From contig BGZK01001460.1 of NCBI GenBank assembly GCA_005406025.1, positions 1-64,000 on the forward strand: DNA of 64,000 nucleotides, read 5' to 3'. Below, one piece after another: positions 1 to 14,100 of this stretch. A program made the position numbers and the translations under genes. The number at the start of each line of letters is the position of its first letter. Within the stretch, counting starts at the first letter, position 1. The notes below the pieces were generated by a model. The model ran no database searches. It worked only from the letters and a program-made list of their open reading frames with translations, and had not been told where the DNA came from. The stretch comes from Eumeta japonica. Lineage: Eukaryota; Arthropoda; Insecta; Lepidoptera; Psychidae.

Positions 1-275
1 ATATGAAAAAATGATGAGAGTGAAATTTTAAGATGCGCGCGCATCTGTGACACAAAATTAACAGTATGAAGCTGTCTGCTTAACCGCTCATTAAGTCTCG
101 AAAAAAAAGCTACCAACAAAATAGAAATTGAACCTCGATATTAGTCGCGCATGTTGGTACGCTCGTCACCTCTGATCACTGTTTTCATATTTATAATATT
201 TATTTTAAATTTAAATGAAATTTTGCATGCATGTACAAATATGATGATAATGCAATATTATTATGACGTAGAGCT

Positions 276-835
276 GATCTGTTGATGGAGCTGGAAGGTG
301 GCCATAGGAACTCCGTAATTAAACGACGCAACCCCATCGAGTTTGGGCTCGTTTGATTCGTCTTGACGAGTACTTTGGTACTATATGGTAACCAGAGTCT
401 GATGATGGAGCTGGAAGGTGGCCATGGGAACTCCGTAATTAAACGACGCAACCCCATCGAGTTTGGGCTCATTTGATTCGTCTTGCCGAGTACTTTGGTG
501 CTATATGGTAAACAGAGTCTGATGATGGAGCTGGAAGGTGGCCATGGGAACTCCGTAATTAAACGACGCAACCCCATCGAGTTTGGGCTCGTTTGATTCG
601 TCTTGCCGAGTACTTTGGTACTATGTGGTAACCAGAGTCTGATGATGGAGCTGGAAGGTGGCCATAGGAACTCCGTAATTAAACGAAGCAACCCCATCGA
701 GTTTGAGCTCGTTTGATTCGTCTTGACGAGTACTTTGGTACTATATGGTAACCAGAGTCTGATGATGGAGCTGGAAGGTGGCCATAGGAACTCCGTAATT
801 AAACAACGCAACTCCATCGAGTTTGGGCTCGTTTG
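276..835. repeat. 120-bp tandem (satellite-like) array, about 4.6 units
   Basis: The landmark GATGGAGCTGGAAGGTGGCC recurs at about 284, 404, 524, 644 and 764, exactly 120 bp apart, and the units differ by only a few substitutions. The last unit stops near 835. Because 120 is a multiple of three, the minus strand is open through the whole array (200-817), which gives a 40-residue peptide repeat; I see no domain in it and treat it as satellite. Flanks are AT-rich and unrelated. Confidence 0.93.
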
Positions 836-2188
836 TATATCTTCCCGAACAAGTATAACTTCTCACGCGCGTACATAAGTACACGCACCCAATTTTTTTT
901 TTTTTTAATTTATGAAAAGATTTATCACCACTCTTGATATTGGCATCCATATGATACTTATCATTCATATTTTTTAGAGTGTCTTGCTTCAATATATTGT
1001 ACGGAAATGGGAAATCCCGTTTAAATCGTCTCTTTAATCTTAGAGACAATTATTTGTATTCAATTTACTTACATTTGGTTAGTATCTTTATAATACAAGT
1101 ATAGATTGTGACAGCACTTGATCTAATACTTCTTGAAAATTACGTGAAATTATTTTATAATCTTCTGTTACATGTAGTTTATTAAGAATTGACAATTTGC
1201 AAGAATATAATTAATATTTGACATACACCAGAAAATATTTCAACTACTTTAAGAATCCATTAGCATTTTGTATGATTTTCAACTTTCAACTGAATAAACG
1301 TTTTTAATTTCATCACTTTATTGCCGTTTTTGCGTTATTTATTTATTAACAAATAATCAAATTTAATATTTGAAAAAAGTTTTTTTTTTATCATTTTGTT
1401 AGCGTCATAAAATTATGAATAAAAAAAATCTTAAATAAAAATTTTATTTCTTTACAATCGTTTTTTTTTCAAACATTTAAATAGTTTGTTAAGAAATCCT
1501 TTTTTATTTATATCATAATAGACTGTTCTCAATACAATAACATTTTAATCAAAAATTTCAATATTTATTATCTTAACAATTTTATATTAATTCTAATTTA
1601 CATTATTCATATTTTTTGAAATTGTTTAAATTCCAAAAACAACCATACGAAACAAAGGGTTAATTTTTTTTTTTCGTATTTTTGACTGTACATTTTTTTT
1701 AACACTTGTTTATGAAATAATAAAAAATACGTCGGTTTCAAAATCTCATCCCGAATTTAATGTGCTATCGTTTATATTTTTAAGAGACCTATAAATATTT
1801 TTCTCAGATAACTCTCTTTTCGACTAGATTATAAAAATTGGTATCTAGTCGCGTTTCATGGCAATCAATTCACATGATTTAAAATCTGTGTGACATTTAT
1901 TTATTTATGATTAAGTGTACAATTACAAGTGTCACAGTAAACTTATTTATATTTGGATATTTTTACAGATCAGTCTACATTAAATCATTACCTTGAGCGT
2001 ACACAACGGTGGGCACGAAAAATAAAAATTCTATTCCACTGCACCGTGTGTGCACAGCACACAGGACTTTGTTCTTGAGACTGCCATTAAGATAACAATG
2101 TTAGCAATTTGATGGGCCATACATAAGCGACTGGCGCGTGCTGCATCGAGCATTCTGGTGTCTACGTCTGCCGCAGCGACCGCTCAAA
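836..2188. other. AT-rich stretch upstream of copy A, no gene recognised
   Basis: Long A/T runs and many stops in all frames. A 102-aa minus-strand ORF (741-1049) runs from the satellite into unique sequence; I recognise nothing in it. The part from about 1950 to 2188 should contain the copy A promoter and 5' UTR, but the conserved block upstream of copies B and C is not evident here. Confidence 0.6.
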
Positions 2189-5100
2189 ATGTTAGCCCCT
2201 AAAAGGTATTTACGCGGCGATCAAGAGTTTCAAGTTGCCGCCCATTTGAATTTCGGACAATACATGATCCAATGTATACGTAAAATAGACAAAAACCTCA
2301 AGGCGTTGGTGAGTAAATGCAAACTTTCTCATTTTACACTGTCTGATAACAGTCATACAAAGGACATTATTGACTTAGCTGTTTGTACGCTTCGTTCTCC
2401 GTTAAAGTCTACCGCTTGATATTTATATGAGCGAAAGTATTTATAAAAAATAAACAATTTTACGCAACTACCTACATATATCCGATCCACGTAAGGCCCG
2501 TTAGATATATTTTTTGAACAGTACCCAACCATGCTGTTGTATGTTTATTAAATATTTTTTTACGTTTTCTATCGTTCTTGTTAGTTATAAGTCCGTTAAC
2601 AAAATAGCGCTATAACTTCGAGTTCATATACACAGGTTATATCCTACCCAATTATTAAATGTCTGTATGTCGTTGAAAAAATCTGTATAAGTTGTCGATT
2701 GTTGTGCCAGGTTTTTACTACCCCACTACCGAGGAAAACCCTCCCACGCTTATTTTAGATCAGATTGAGAGAATCGCACCACAAGCACTCCAGCGCTGGC
2801 CCAGTGCGGGCCGGGGACCGCCAAAGACCATGAGCTCCGATGTTATAATAGCACTGAGCAAAACGTTTAATATGATTTGAGTTAAAAACCTCGTATACAG
2901 TCAATTCGCTTGACCGCTCAATCGCCAATGAACAGGATCGAAACCGGTACCTTCTACACATTTCGAAGGCGACGTTTTTAACTACCGAGCCCCTACCGCA
3001 ATATTTATTAGAACTCACAACTGAAATTATACTAATTAGTTATATCTATTTGAAAAATATATTTATGCGTTATTTTATGGGTTACCGAAATTTTACGAAG
3101 ATTCAGTACACAACTAAATCTCGAAGACGTTTTCTTTTTATTTTCATTTCTGTTTAACCAAGATTAAGCTAATAGAATACTTGTATAGTAAGAAATTCTA
3201 AAATTTAGTACTATCGCTGTTTAAAATAGCAGGTTCTCAATATAAATAGAAATCAATTTCCTGAGAAAAATAAGATCTTGATTTTTATTATATCACAGAT
3301 TACGACGAAACAATTTTTTAGCTAAAGCGAACGTTTTGCATTTAATGAGTAATGTGCTAATAAAAAATGTCATTTTAAATTAGACAAAATACATTTACTT
3401 TTAATCTCCTTCATTCAATAGAACATGTAAATGAAAGAAATATTTAAGTATTACATTCTGCGTCAATAGAGCAATGAAGAAATGATACAAAATTACTTAG
3501 TTACCTTCTAGATTACATAAACTCTAACCAAGATTACCCTGTCTTTCAAAATAATTACCAACGGAGTCGCAGAATGTAATTATGCAACACTATTGCAAAT
3601 TTCACTTAGCATAATTAAGTATTTTACATATTTCAATTTCACTTAGCGTAATTATGAACTACTGGTATTTTATATATTTCATTTTTTTATGTTTCAATGA
3701 TTTGAAATCATCTGTTCGCCACTACAATGTCCTACTTTTTCTTTTTCCCCAATGTAACAATATTTGGAAAATGCTGGTAAAATGAAATTTCGACCGTCGT
3801 TTTATACTTTTTTATGCATCCATTAACAAAGTTATTTTAATAAAATGCTTTCTTTTACTTTTTGCTCCACAAACGGCAATGGCTGCATCGTCATACAAAG
3901 GTCAGTGATTACATAATCATTATTCTTGTTATGTGTTACACGTAATCAACTATAAATATTAACATAGTTTTCAGAACAATTTATAAGTAATTTTAATCCG
4001 ATAATTTGAAATTTTCACATCTTGAGACATTAGCGAATTCAACATCAAGCTATCTTAAAGTGACTATTAAAACTATTAAGAAATATGCAAATATATTCAT
4101 GAATTTAATTCATATGAACAAAAAAAATGTATCAAAAGCAACAAAGACAGGTATTTAGTTACATGATAAACAGATCTGATGATAAGCACCAGGACAGGTA
4201 ATAATTTAATAAAAAGGCTTACAAAAATGAGTGGATAATTACATCAGCTAGTAGTATCAAATTTAAGTAAAACTTGTCAATTAAAATAAAATTTCTTTAC
4301 ATTGTATTCTTAATTCTGAAACAAGTCTCACACTCGAAAAAGTGTGATAATGGTAATCGATATCGGTAATCGGCAATATTCGATTATCGTAATCGGTCTA
4401 TTTGAACACAAATCAATAGAAATTAGAGACTTTCTGTACAAATTAATTATTAGTTTCAAACGTTTATTGGACTTTGAACAAATCGGAAACATTTTCATGT
4501 GTTATTTTGTCGTTGATCTCGAGTTGTATTTCCATGCAAGATAAAAAGGAAAAACAATGGTTGATATATCTTTTGCGTTGTATTAGGGCTTCTTTAACAT
4601 TTTAATTTCTCACTATTTGATGTTATACATTTATATCCTCGAATATGTACACAAATGTATATACATTTTTGAACTCCAAAAGATGAAATGTATGTAAAAA
4701 TTTTTAGAATGTCGAAAACTCGATTTTAATTGATTCATTCATTTGGAAGTTTTTGAAAACGCTTTTTTTTATATACCAAATTAAAACAATTGAACAAACG
4801 CAATAACTTCTCAGGATTTCAAAAGTCGACATTTCATAGATCCTCCATTTTTCAAAATCAGCAACAAAACGACATATTACTAAATTTTTAAACATTTTCA
4901 ATTTTCTGTAAAGCATTAAAAAAAATTATCCTTAATTATTACTCATAGTTTACTAAAATGATAGTCTATATTTATGGAAAATGCTTTTACTGCTTAAACC
5001 CTTTTCAAATAATTGATTCGTTTGGATATTATGTAAAAGAAAAAAAATAAATTTTCTTCCATAGACATCTCTCACTTAGAAGAACCGATTTCAGTGCAGT

Positions 5101-8100
5101 CACTGAATTCAACGTAAATTTTTAATGAAGAAAGCTTTTTGATTTTAAAATTTATATTTAAGAAGGTATATATACAGAAATTAGAAATTACTTACGATCT
5201 TCCATCAAAATATACATTTCAAATTTTGAATTTTTTTTAACACTTTCGAACACCGCTGGTACGAATTATTATACAACTTTAATCGTCTTGGAAACGTCTA
5301 TTGTTTATTTTGAATTCATACTTGCACTGTCATCGCAAATCAAATTTGACTTTAAAAAAAAATAAATCAATAATTACTTTAGACTTACTTTATTATTTAC
5401 ATTATTAAACTCTAGGTTTCCCTAATTATTTTAACAGATCCATGGTGATACCGGAGAAGTGACGACGTACGGAGAATTCCTCCAAGATGTAGCAAACATT
5501 TCCGTCTCCCTGGCTGAGCTCGGTATCGGCAAAGGACATACTGTGGCTATTTGTAGCGAAAGAAATAACACTTTCGTGGCGACCGCCCTGGCCGTCATCT
5601 GCACCGGCGCCACCTACACCCCGCTGGACGTGACCGCCGGCAAGGGTAAGGAACCTATCAATTTACTGGTTATATGAATAGATAATAATTTTGTTGCTGC
5701 CGTCCTCACCATGATGCGTACCGGCGCCAGCTACATCCCACTGGACGTGGCCAGAGCGAAGAAGAACCCTATCGGTATACTAGTGACATGAACAGATAAC
5801 ACTTGTATGGCGGTTTTTGTATTCGTGGTTGTGAACATTTTTTTTCAACTTATTATTAGAATTCTAAAAAAAGTAATGTAAGAAGACAGAGAGATCGAGA
5901 AGTATGCACTAAGGTTCAATGACTTTGAGACAAAAAGAGACAGGAAGACAGAGAGAAAAGTATACACTAAGCCTAGTGTACACTATACACTACAGCATTC
6001 TTCGTTACGATTACAGTTTTTTTCATGTTGTTCCCATCCGCCGAGAGCCTTAGTGTAACGTGCGATAAGGGACTTCGTTCTAATTATTACTTGAAAAGAT
6101 TGCAATATTAATCTTTATGAAATTAAAAGCATTAATTAACCTATAACGCAGATCATATTAATCCATTGTCTTGTTTTTTTTTTTGTTAAGCTATTGCATA
6201 GCTTCTATCGCGGACCTTGAGCGTGGAGACCGAATCCAGAAATTCCGTAACGAAAATAACCTAACACCCCCCACTCCGACCGGCACAGCGGTGATACTTT
6301 TTACTTTTGCCATCTATCGATGAATAGCAGAACTTTTAATGGTTTTTTTGAAATATCATGCTTGTCTCTTTAATTCAGCAACTCGCCTCTAGGTGGCATT
6401 GGTTGTATCGGCGTTACTGCGCATGCATAATCCCCCTCTTAGCCCCGCAATCAGGTGACTCATGCCTGCTTAGAGTTTCGGTGTTAGGGCACCTCCTCAA
6501 AAATAATACTGCATAAATAAAATAAATAAATAATTATAATTGCATAAGTTGATAAAAATACTATACAATAGCTTTACCAGGCAGTCCCCGAGTGCCACAC
6601 GTGTTTTTTTTTATTTCATAGGTTACAAAATAACACTTGAAATACGTCATAATATTTTGCGAATTTACACTTTACCGCTCGTTTGGAAAGCAATTTTTCC
6701 TTAAGAAAAACGAGTAAGAAACTTAAGGGTAGCTCTTTTCTAATTTGCTCATACATAGCCAAAACATATACAAAACCATTAAGAACGAAACAGCCCGATA
6801 AGACGTCGAGCCGCTTATGCCCATAGATATTTGTCTTCCCAATATTCAGAAATTGTATAATACCCTTTTTTACGGAGTGATTGTTTAATAGCACTCTTAA
6901 ATTTTTATAGCGGTAAATCTTGTAAATCTACAGGAACCTTATTGAATATGCGCACACAGAGCCTTCTAAATAAATTTATGACTATACTCAGTCGACTAAT
7001 ATGTAAAATCAGTTTATTTTTATTTCTGGTATTGAGTTTATGTCGACTATTATTTCTTTTATACATTTCTAAATTTTTTTTTACATAAAATAAATTTTCA
7101 TAAACTAATCAAGATGCCAGGGTTAAGATTTCAATTTCTTTAAACTTTTTTCTAAGAGATGCACGAGGCCCGAACTTGTAAATCGCGCGAACGACCTGTT
7201 TCTTCAGCACGAAAATTTTATGAATATTCCCAGCGTTTCCCCATAGCAAGATGCCATATGTCGTCAGACTATGGAAACAGCCAAAATAAACCAATCTAGG
7301 AGTTTGATGTTTGATAAATTTCTCATTATTTTTACTGTATAGGCGGCAGAGCTAAGCCTTTTCGTCAACTTACTTATATGAGGACCGCATTGAAGCCTAT
7401 TATCTAACGTGATTCTCAGGAACACGATTGCATTAACAAACTACAATTCTTTGTTATGTACTGAAATAGTTCCGGGATCCAAGTCTTACACTTGCAAGTG
7501 AGAATCTAATACTTTTTGTTTTCATTTCATTAAGAAGTAGGTTACATACAGTAAACCGTTTCTCTACCTTAGAGATAGCATTGTTCACATCGTCTTAAGT
7601 AGGCTGTTGTCTTTTAACTTTGAATAACAAAAAAATATCATCTCCAAACAGTACTATCTCATGAACATCCTTAACAAGGCTAGGTAAATTATTTATGTAG
7701 GCTAAAAAAAGTAAGGGACCAAGAATTGATCCCTGTGGTACATCTATGTAGAGTATAGATCCAGACGATGCCATTGACATCAACTTTCTGAACCCTGTTA
7801 CTCAAATACGACTTCAGAAGGTCGAGTGCCCGGCTTGTTACTCTATAGTGACATGTTTTCCCAATCAGAACTTCATGATAGATACAATCTAATGCCTTGG
7901 AAAGATCGCAAAATACGCCAATTTTATCCTCCCAGGGTCCAAAATGTTCAATTAATTAGTATAAAAATATACTAACAACTGATTTAGGATTAATTTTTCG
8001 AATATTTTACTTAATGGCGGTAGTAAAGATATGGGCCTAAAGTTATTGGGACATTATGCACTACCGCATTTAAATAATGGAATTACTTTACTTTCTTACA

Positions 8101-11100
8101 TCAAATCGGGAAACACGCCATCAGCTAAATACTTATTAAAGATAAACGCCAAATGCGACGCAATGTAATCTATAATAGAGTTTAAAATTATAATAGAAAG
8201 ACCATGAATATCGGCAGTCCTCTTCGTGTCTAAAGATTTAAATGTTTTGATAACCTCTTCAGAACTAACATGTTTAAATTTAAATTCCAAACTAATGTTA
8301 CAAATCGGACTATTTTTCTTCAGTAATATTCGGCAAGAGCAAGAAATGAGTTAGAGAATTGGTAGTAGAGTAGGAGAAATTGGTGGAGAACAGGAATGTC
8401 AGTAAATAACGTTTCGAAGACCTTAGCAACCTGTGTTTTCGTTCCAGGTTTTGTCATTTAACTTAAGTTTAAAGTCAATAACTCGGCCCTTGATTCTTCT
8501 GGTCTCATTGTTCATGACATCTCAAGTCGTTTTCATAACAATATTGCTATTTTTTTATTTTATTACTTACGTGTTTGACTTTAGCCGCGATGCAAACAGC
8601 TTTAATTTTTTTTAAATATTTTGTTATGTATTTGGCAAACCTTTCACTATTATTAAAATTCCTTTCGTCATAAATCTCAGACGGTCTCCTTCTACTTTTA
8701 TTAATTCTCACTGTTGCCCAATCGCTAAATGATAATGTTTCATTTATTTTAACTTTTTTTGCTTCATTCTGCTCTTTGTTTGCTGCAGCTTTATTTGCTC
8801 ATATTCTGTTTTTACCAAGTCAAACATTAAATTATACATCTCATTCGAATCAACACAACACTGAAATTCCGGAATTCTTCGTATGATATTTTCTCTAAAT
8901 TGAATTAGGCGCTTTTCGTTCACCGGTACACAATTTACGTTTCTTTTTAGACTTTTATTAAGCGATATTCTAAAAGACGCAAATTGACCGCTGTGGTCAA
9001 ATTTTAAATTATGTATTATATAGATCTCTTCTGTGGTTCAATATTTTTATAGATGTTGTCGATATAAGTTTCACATGTAGAAGATATCCTCGTCGGAACT
9101 AAAAAGAGATTGAACAGATTATAACAACCGAAAAATTCCAAAACTCACCGCCGCGGTTACTGGCATCCAATAAATGTATTTTAAATTCTCCACATATTGC
9201 TATGTTTTTACTTTTTGTCACTGATTTTACATAAAGCTTGATTCATAACAGCCTCAAATAAGTCATAGGAGGAATGGTCTGTATACGCTCATTACAACTA
9301 GTCGTTCGAGCTCCACACAGGCTATTTCAATAACCCGCTCAACAGAAAGGCTCACAATATCCGTTCTTATCTTAAACTTTAAAATATTTCTTATTAATAT
9401 TAAGGATCCGCCACGTATTGATCTCTCTTTTTGCCGAAGGAGCTAGAACCTGGTGATTGACAAAACCAAATTAGAGCTGGTAGTTCCGAGCCAATGCCGT
9501 AATATACAAAATATAAATATTAGCATAGCTCATAAATAGTTCAATATCCTGCATATCTTGAATGTTTTGATGCACCATATTGATAATACATTGATCTTTA
9601 TTATTAATTTTAAATATGCTATTAATATTTACATTTGTATATAAGTATTGCACTAATTTTGTGCGAGATAATGCTTGAGCCATTCTCTGTTATCTTATCA
9701 TTAGTGTTAAAGTTATTTGAAAATAATTGTGTAAATTCATTATTGCCGAGAAAACCCTGTCTGTTCTTATGAACTAATTTAAAGGAATTGGTTATTCTCT
9801 TTGTCGTAGCTGCCCCTTTAAATCCGTAAAACTCTGCACTATACCAAATCCCACAGATTCAAGTGACCCGCAATCGCTCTTAGAATTAAGTCCTGCTGTA
9901 TTATGTATCAGAACGTATATTAAAGGCTAATAATTTTTCTAAATGTCGCTTAAAATAATTTTATAGGAACATTCTATTCTTTGTCAAAATAATATTATAA
10001 TTAAATTTATTGATGTCCAAAAAATACATATTTGCATCATTATGCCGCCATGTCATGTTATACATTAATATATTTAATTTATGGGCATGGTTGAATTACT
10101 TCTTCGTTAAGCCACTAGCAAACGGAAAAGCACACAAAAATAATTTGATGCTATTTTGATTGGACCACTCTAGGAGGTGGGTAAGTAAACGCAACAATCA
10201 TTTCTTTTCTATCTAAACCAAAACAATTTCCAACTAATATAATTATTGTTGTATTTTTGTTATGTGCATGATTTAAAATTGTTAATAATTTAATTATATG
10301 AAGCACCAGGTCTGCAAATATTCATTATAAGGTGATTCATAGGGCCGCTCAACATAGGGCCCAATCCGATACCTAATTCGGAATAGATTACGGTCCCGTT
10401 CTCATTATTTATAACGGCGTAGAGTGTGTCACCAGTGAGACCAGTGTGTGACCAGTGGGTCACACTTTAAGGCATGCTTGTATTTTCTTTGTTATGTGCA
10501 ATACTCTGCTCAGGTTTTTTATTGGAAGCTGTGCAATCCAAGCCATCAACCGACATGTCGCTTTTTAATCTAGTATCTAAATTGTAATTAATTTGCTGCT
10601 ACTGCTCAATCCGAGCAATCAATTCTACTAAATTATTTTGTAAGCGACCCATTTGGTCCTGCAGACTTTGACACTCAGTATCTCTTTCGAATAATTTTGT
10701 TACATAATTATTTACAGATTTGAATAAATCTGCATTTTGCTTTTTGTAATTATTTTTTTTTACCTTGAACTTAATTGTCTAATCATTTTTTGGAACGTCT
10801 GATAAACTTACTTAATTTTAAAAAAATCCTAATTTTTTACTACTACTTGAATAAAACAAATATGGCTTCCGAATATCACGTCGTGCAGTACTGTCCAACA
10901 TCGAGTCACACAATCTAACGGTTTCATTCACCCTGCATTTATCCAGTTCATGCTGCGATTTGTCCATATTTATTTTACAAATATGCATCTCTTCTTGAAG
11001 CACTTGAATCTGCAGCAGTGACTGCTCGTTCTGATTGCGACCGTCGTCCATTTCGCTTACCAGTACTTGCAAGTGGTTGTGCTGATCAGTTAGATCATTA

Positions 11101-14100
11101 CATTTTACATCCATTTCGGCTAATTCACCCTTTAACTTAGTATTCATTAACATAACCAATCTAATTTCTGTTTCGTGATTGTCGCGTTCGCTTATAAGGC
11201 AATTAATTACACATTTCTTTTGACGCCTTGAATTCAAGAAGTGCAGCCCTCAACTTTTGTTCTAAATTACAGATTGAAGGTAGCTACGACTCATGATTTA
11301 CAAAGTGAATAAACCCGAACGTTAAATTACACGTAATTAATTGACACAGTTAGGTATGTGGATACTGCTACTACAAGCCCACAAAATTAATTAATAGATT
11401 CAACAGCAGTATGTTACAAAATTTAACAACTAACTAAAGAAAGAAAAAAAAATTAAAAATAAAACTAGATGAAAACAAAGAGAGGAAGAAAAAAACGCAT
11501 AAAACAAAGTGCACTAGTACGGATCCGAACCCGGGCACCCGACAAACGCGTCGTTATATATACTAGACAATTAAGCTAATCCGTATTATCAAAAGTTAAG
11601 CGAAAATAGTTTAGTTATTATTTAAATGATCACACAATATTTAGGGATAATCTGTTGTAATATAAAATATATCATCATGTACATAAAAATATTCACATAC
11701 ACAAATATACATATAATATACACATAAACCCTTCTTATAATACTGACAACAAAAAAAATCAAGTCGATGAAGAGGTTAAGATTTTAAAAATACCTCATAA
11801 ATAAAATTATTTAGTTATTATTTTGCCAATGATTTATTTCAAGGAATTAGCCATTTCGTTTCTCGATTGAAAATAAAAATTGTGTTATATTATATAAATA
11901 ATGTTAAGTTGTACACCAAATGTATCCAATAAATGGCCCAGAATAGAATTTTACTTAAGTTAAAAATTTGTAAAATGAAAATATACTCTGAATCAAATAA
12001 AATTCATTATAGAATATTTACGTAAAAATTAGGATTAAGCACTTGATATTTAACAAGAAAAAAGGTGAAATTAATTATTTACGGTAATCTCAAAGCAAGT
12101 GTAAATATAAGTAGTACGCCCACCTCGCACGGCAGCCAGAGTTCGAATCCTATAATGTCATATAGATGTATGCTTTAGAAGCTCATATAGGCTCATAAGT
12201 TACTAGTAATATTAGTATTATTGTAGGCCATCGACTGGCACCTATGACAGCCAACCAGTCATTTTCATATAAAGCCCGCTAGACTTCGCGCTACTCTATA
12301 TAGATTTAGTGGCTCGCTGCGAAGGCACACTCTTACGCCGAGAGCTCACCAGATATCAGAGCATAAAATAAATATTTTTATACAGTCTTATAAACGAGAC
12401 TATACATATTGAGAATTAAAGACACAAGTGGATGAAAGTGTCATCAATATATTGTGTCTCTATATAAATAACGCCTTAAGATCAATTAGATTAAGGTGTC
12501 ATTTATGTAGGGAGACAATACATTGATAACACCTTCATTCTTTCATGTCTTCGATTCTATTGTGTAGCTAAAAAGACTGATGGGCTCCTTAATTTCATTA
12601 CCTGGCTGAACACTCGTCGTCAAATTTGTAAAATAAAAATATAATTTAAATATACACGTCCCTAATCCACTAGATGTCCGAAATAATAATGCAGAATTTC
12701 TGAGGTTTAAGGGGATTAAATTGAAAACGTGATGAGTTCAAAACAACAGCTCGTTCTACAACCGACTCGTCTCATCGCCGTGGCAGGAGCAACGCATTAG
12801 TGGAACATCGAGATATATCTCTCTCACTCATTTGGGCACAAATGTCTATCAGTTTATTGTGAGGTGTGATGTTTAGAAATTAATAAATTGCAATCAATTC
12901 TGAAAATTATTAATATCCTTCGGAAATTGATAATTGTCACGAAATCGATACTAGAATCGGTGCCCCTCTGTCGGGTCTGTCGTGGCACTTTCATATGCTT
13001 ATCTTAGAATAGAAATACATTAACAGAATATCATTAGTAAATCGTATTTAAAAACAATGCACATAACAAAACAAATACATTAATAGACAATATTTTACTA
13101 ATATTTCCGTGCCATGTGAGACCGTTCGTATGTTAGATAAGCGAATTTTGATAAGACTAAATATACATAAATAAAAAAAAGTTGAATTTGATTTATTAGC
13201 TGCTGGTTGTTGTTTTACGCAATTCTAATTAATAAAGTCACTATTACACATCAATTTAAAAAGCTTCCACATGTAAAATTACAGCTTCCCGTGATGCTGT
13301 AACACTTTTTTTTAAGGAATTTTCTTATGAACGTATCCCTAATCATGCGAAAACGACTCATTATTAACCAATTTAATTTTATCTGTTCGTATTAATAAAA
13401 TAGTAGGAACATTTTCTTTGAGTATGATACAATTCCTTCATTACCTTTCAGCCGTCGTACGCCACAGTTTAGAAATCGCGAGACCGCGCTACGTGATATG
13501 CTCGAGGTTATTCTGGGACAACTACAAGGACGTGCTGAGCTCCTTGGATTTCATCGAGCATTACGTGCGCTTCGACGACGTACCGGAGGACGCGACGGCG
13601 TTCGCAGCCCTGCGGAGCAGGCGCGTGGACGTGGGCGCCTTCGAGGCGGCCGCCGTGCGCGGCGCGGACGACGTGGCGATGCTGCTGTACTCGTCCGGCA
13701 CCACGGGGCCGTCCAAAGGCGTCCTCCTCACACACCTCAACCTGCTTCTCAGCTGTAATCCGACCCAGTGAGAATTCACTTTTTTCATTATACCTGTCGT
13801 ATTTAGCTTCTAATGATTTACCCTGTCACCATTAAAAAACGTAGATAAAGCAATATTTAAAAAAAATTAAAGTCGAAAAGAACACGCCGCCATGCTTTTT
13901 TTTTTTATATTAATACAAGGCACAAATTTTAGACTATTACCAGAAATAACTTTAATTTACAAAAGCAAAAAAAAATACAATTCAAATTTATCACCCATTT
14001 TATTTGCAGCGACACCTGACATATCTAAAAAAAAAACAGAAAAAAACTAAATAAACACATTCGTAAATAATGGGCTAAGTTTACTTATACTGTTAAGACA

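Noticed and set aside
741..1049. 102-aa minus ORF ending in the satellite
   Set aside because: Joins satellite and AT-rich sequence; nothing recognised.
11505..11555. Cluster of SpeI-, BamHI-, SmaI- and MluI-like sites resembling a cloning polylinker
   Set aside because: The reverse strand reads GGTTCGGATCCG, a tRNA B-box-like word, next to an LINE and AT-rich insect sequence; no vector sequence follows.
13498..13788. ORFs of 75-86 aa in other frames and on the minus strand over exon 3 (also at 34205-34528 and 52577-52804)
   Set aside because: They are shadows of the GC-rich P-loop exon, which has few stops in any frame; the exon itself carries the conserved motifs.
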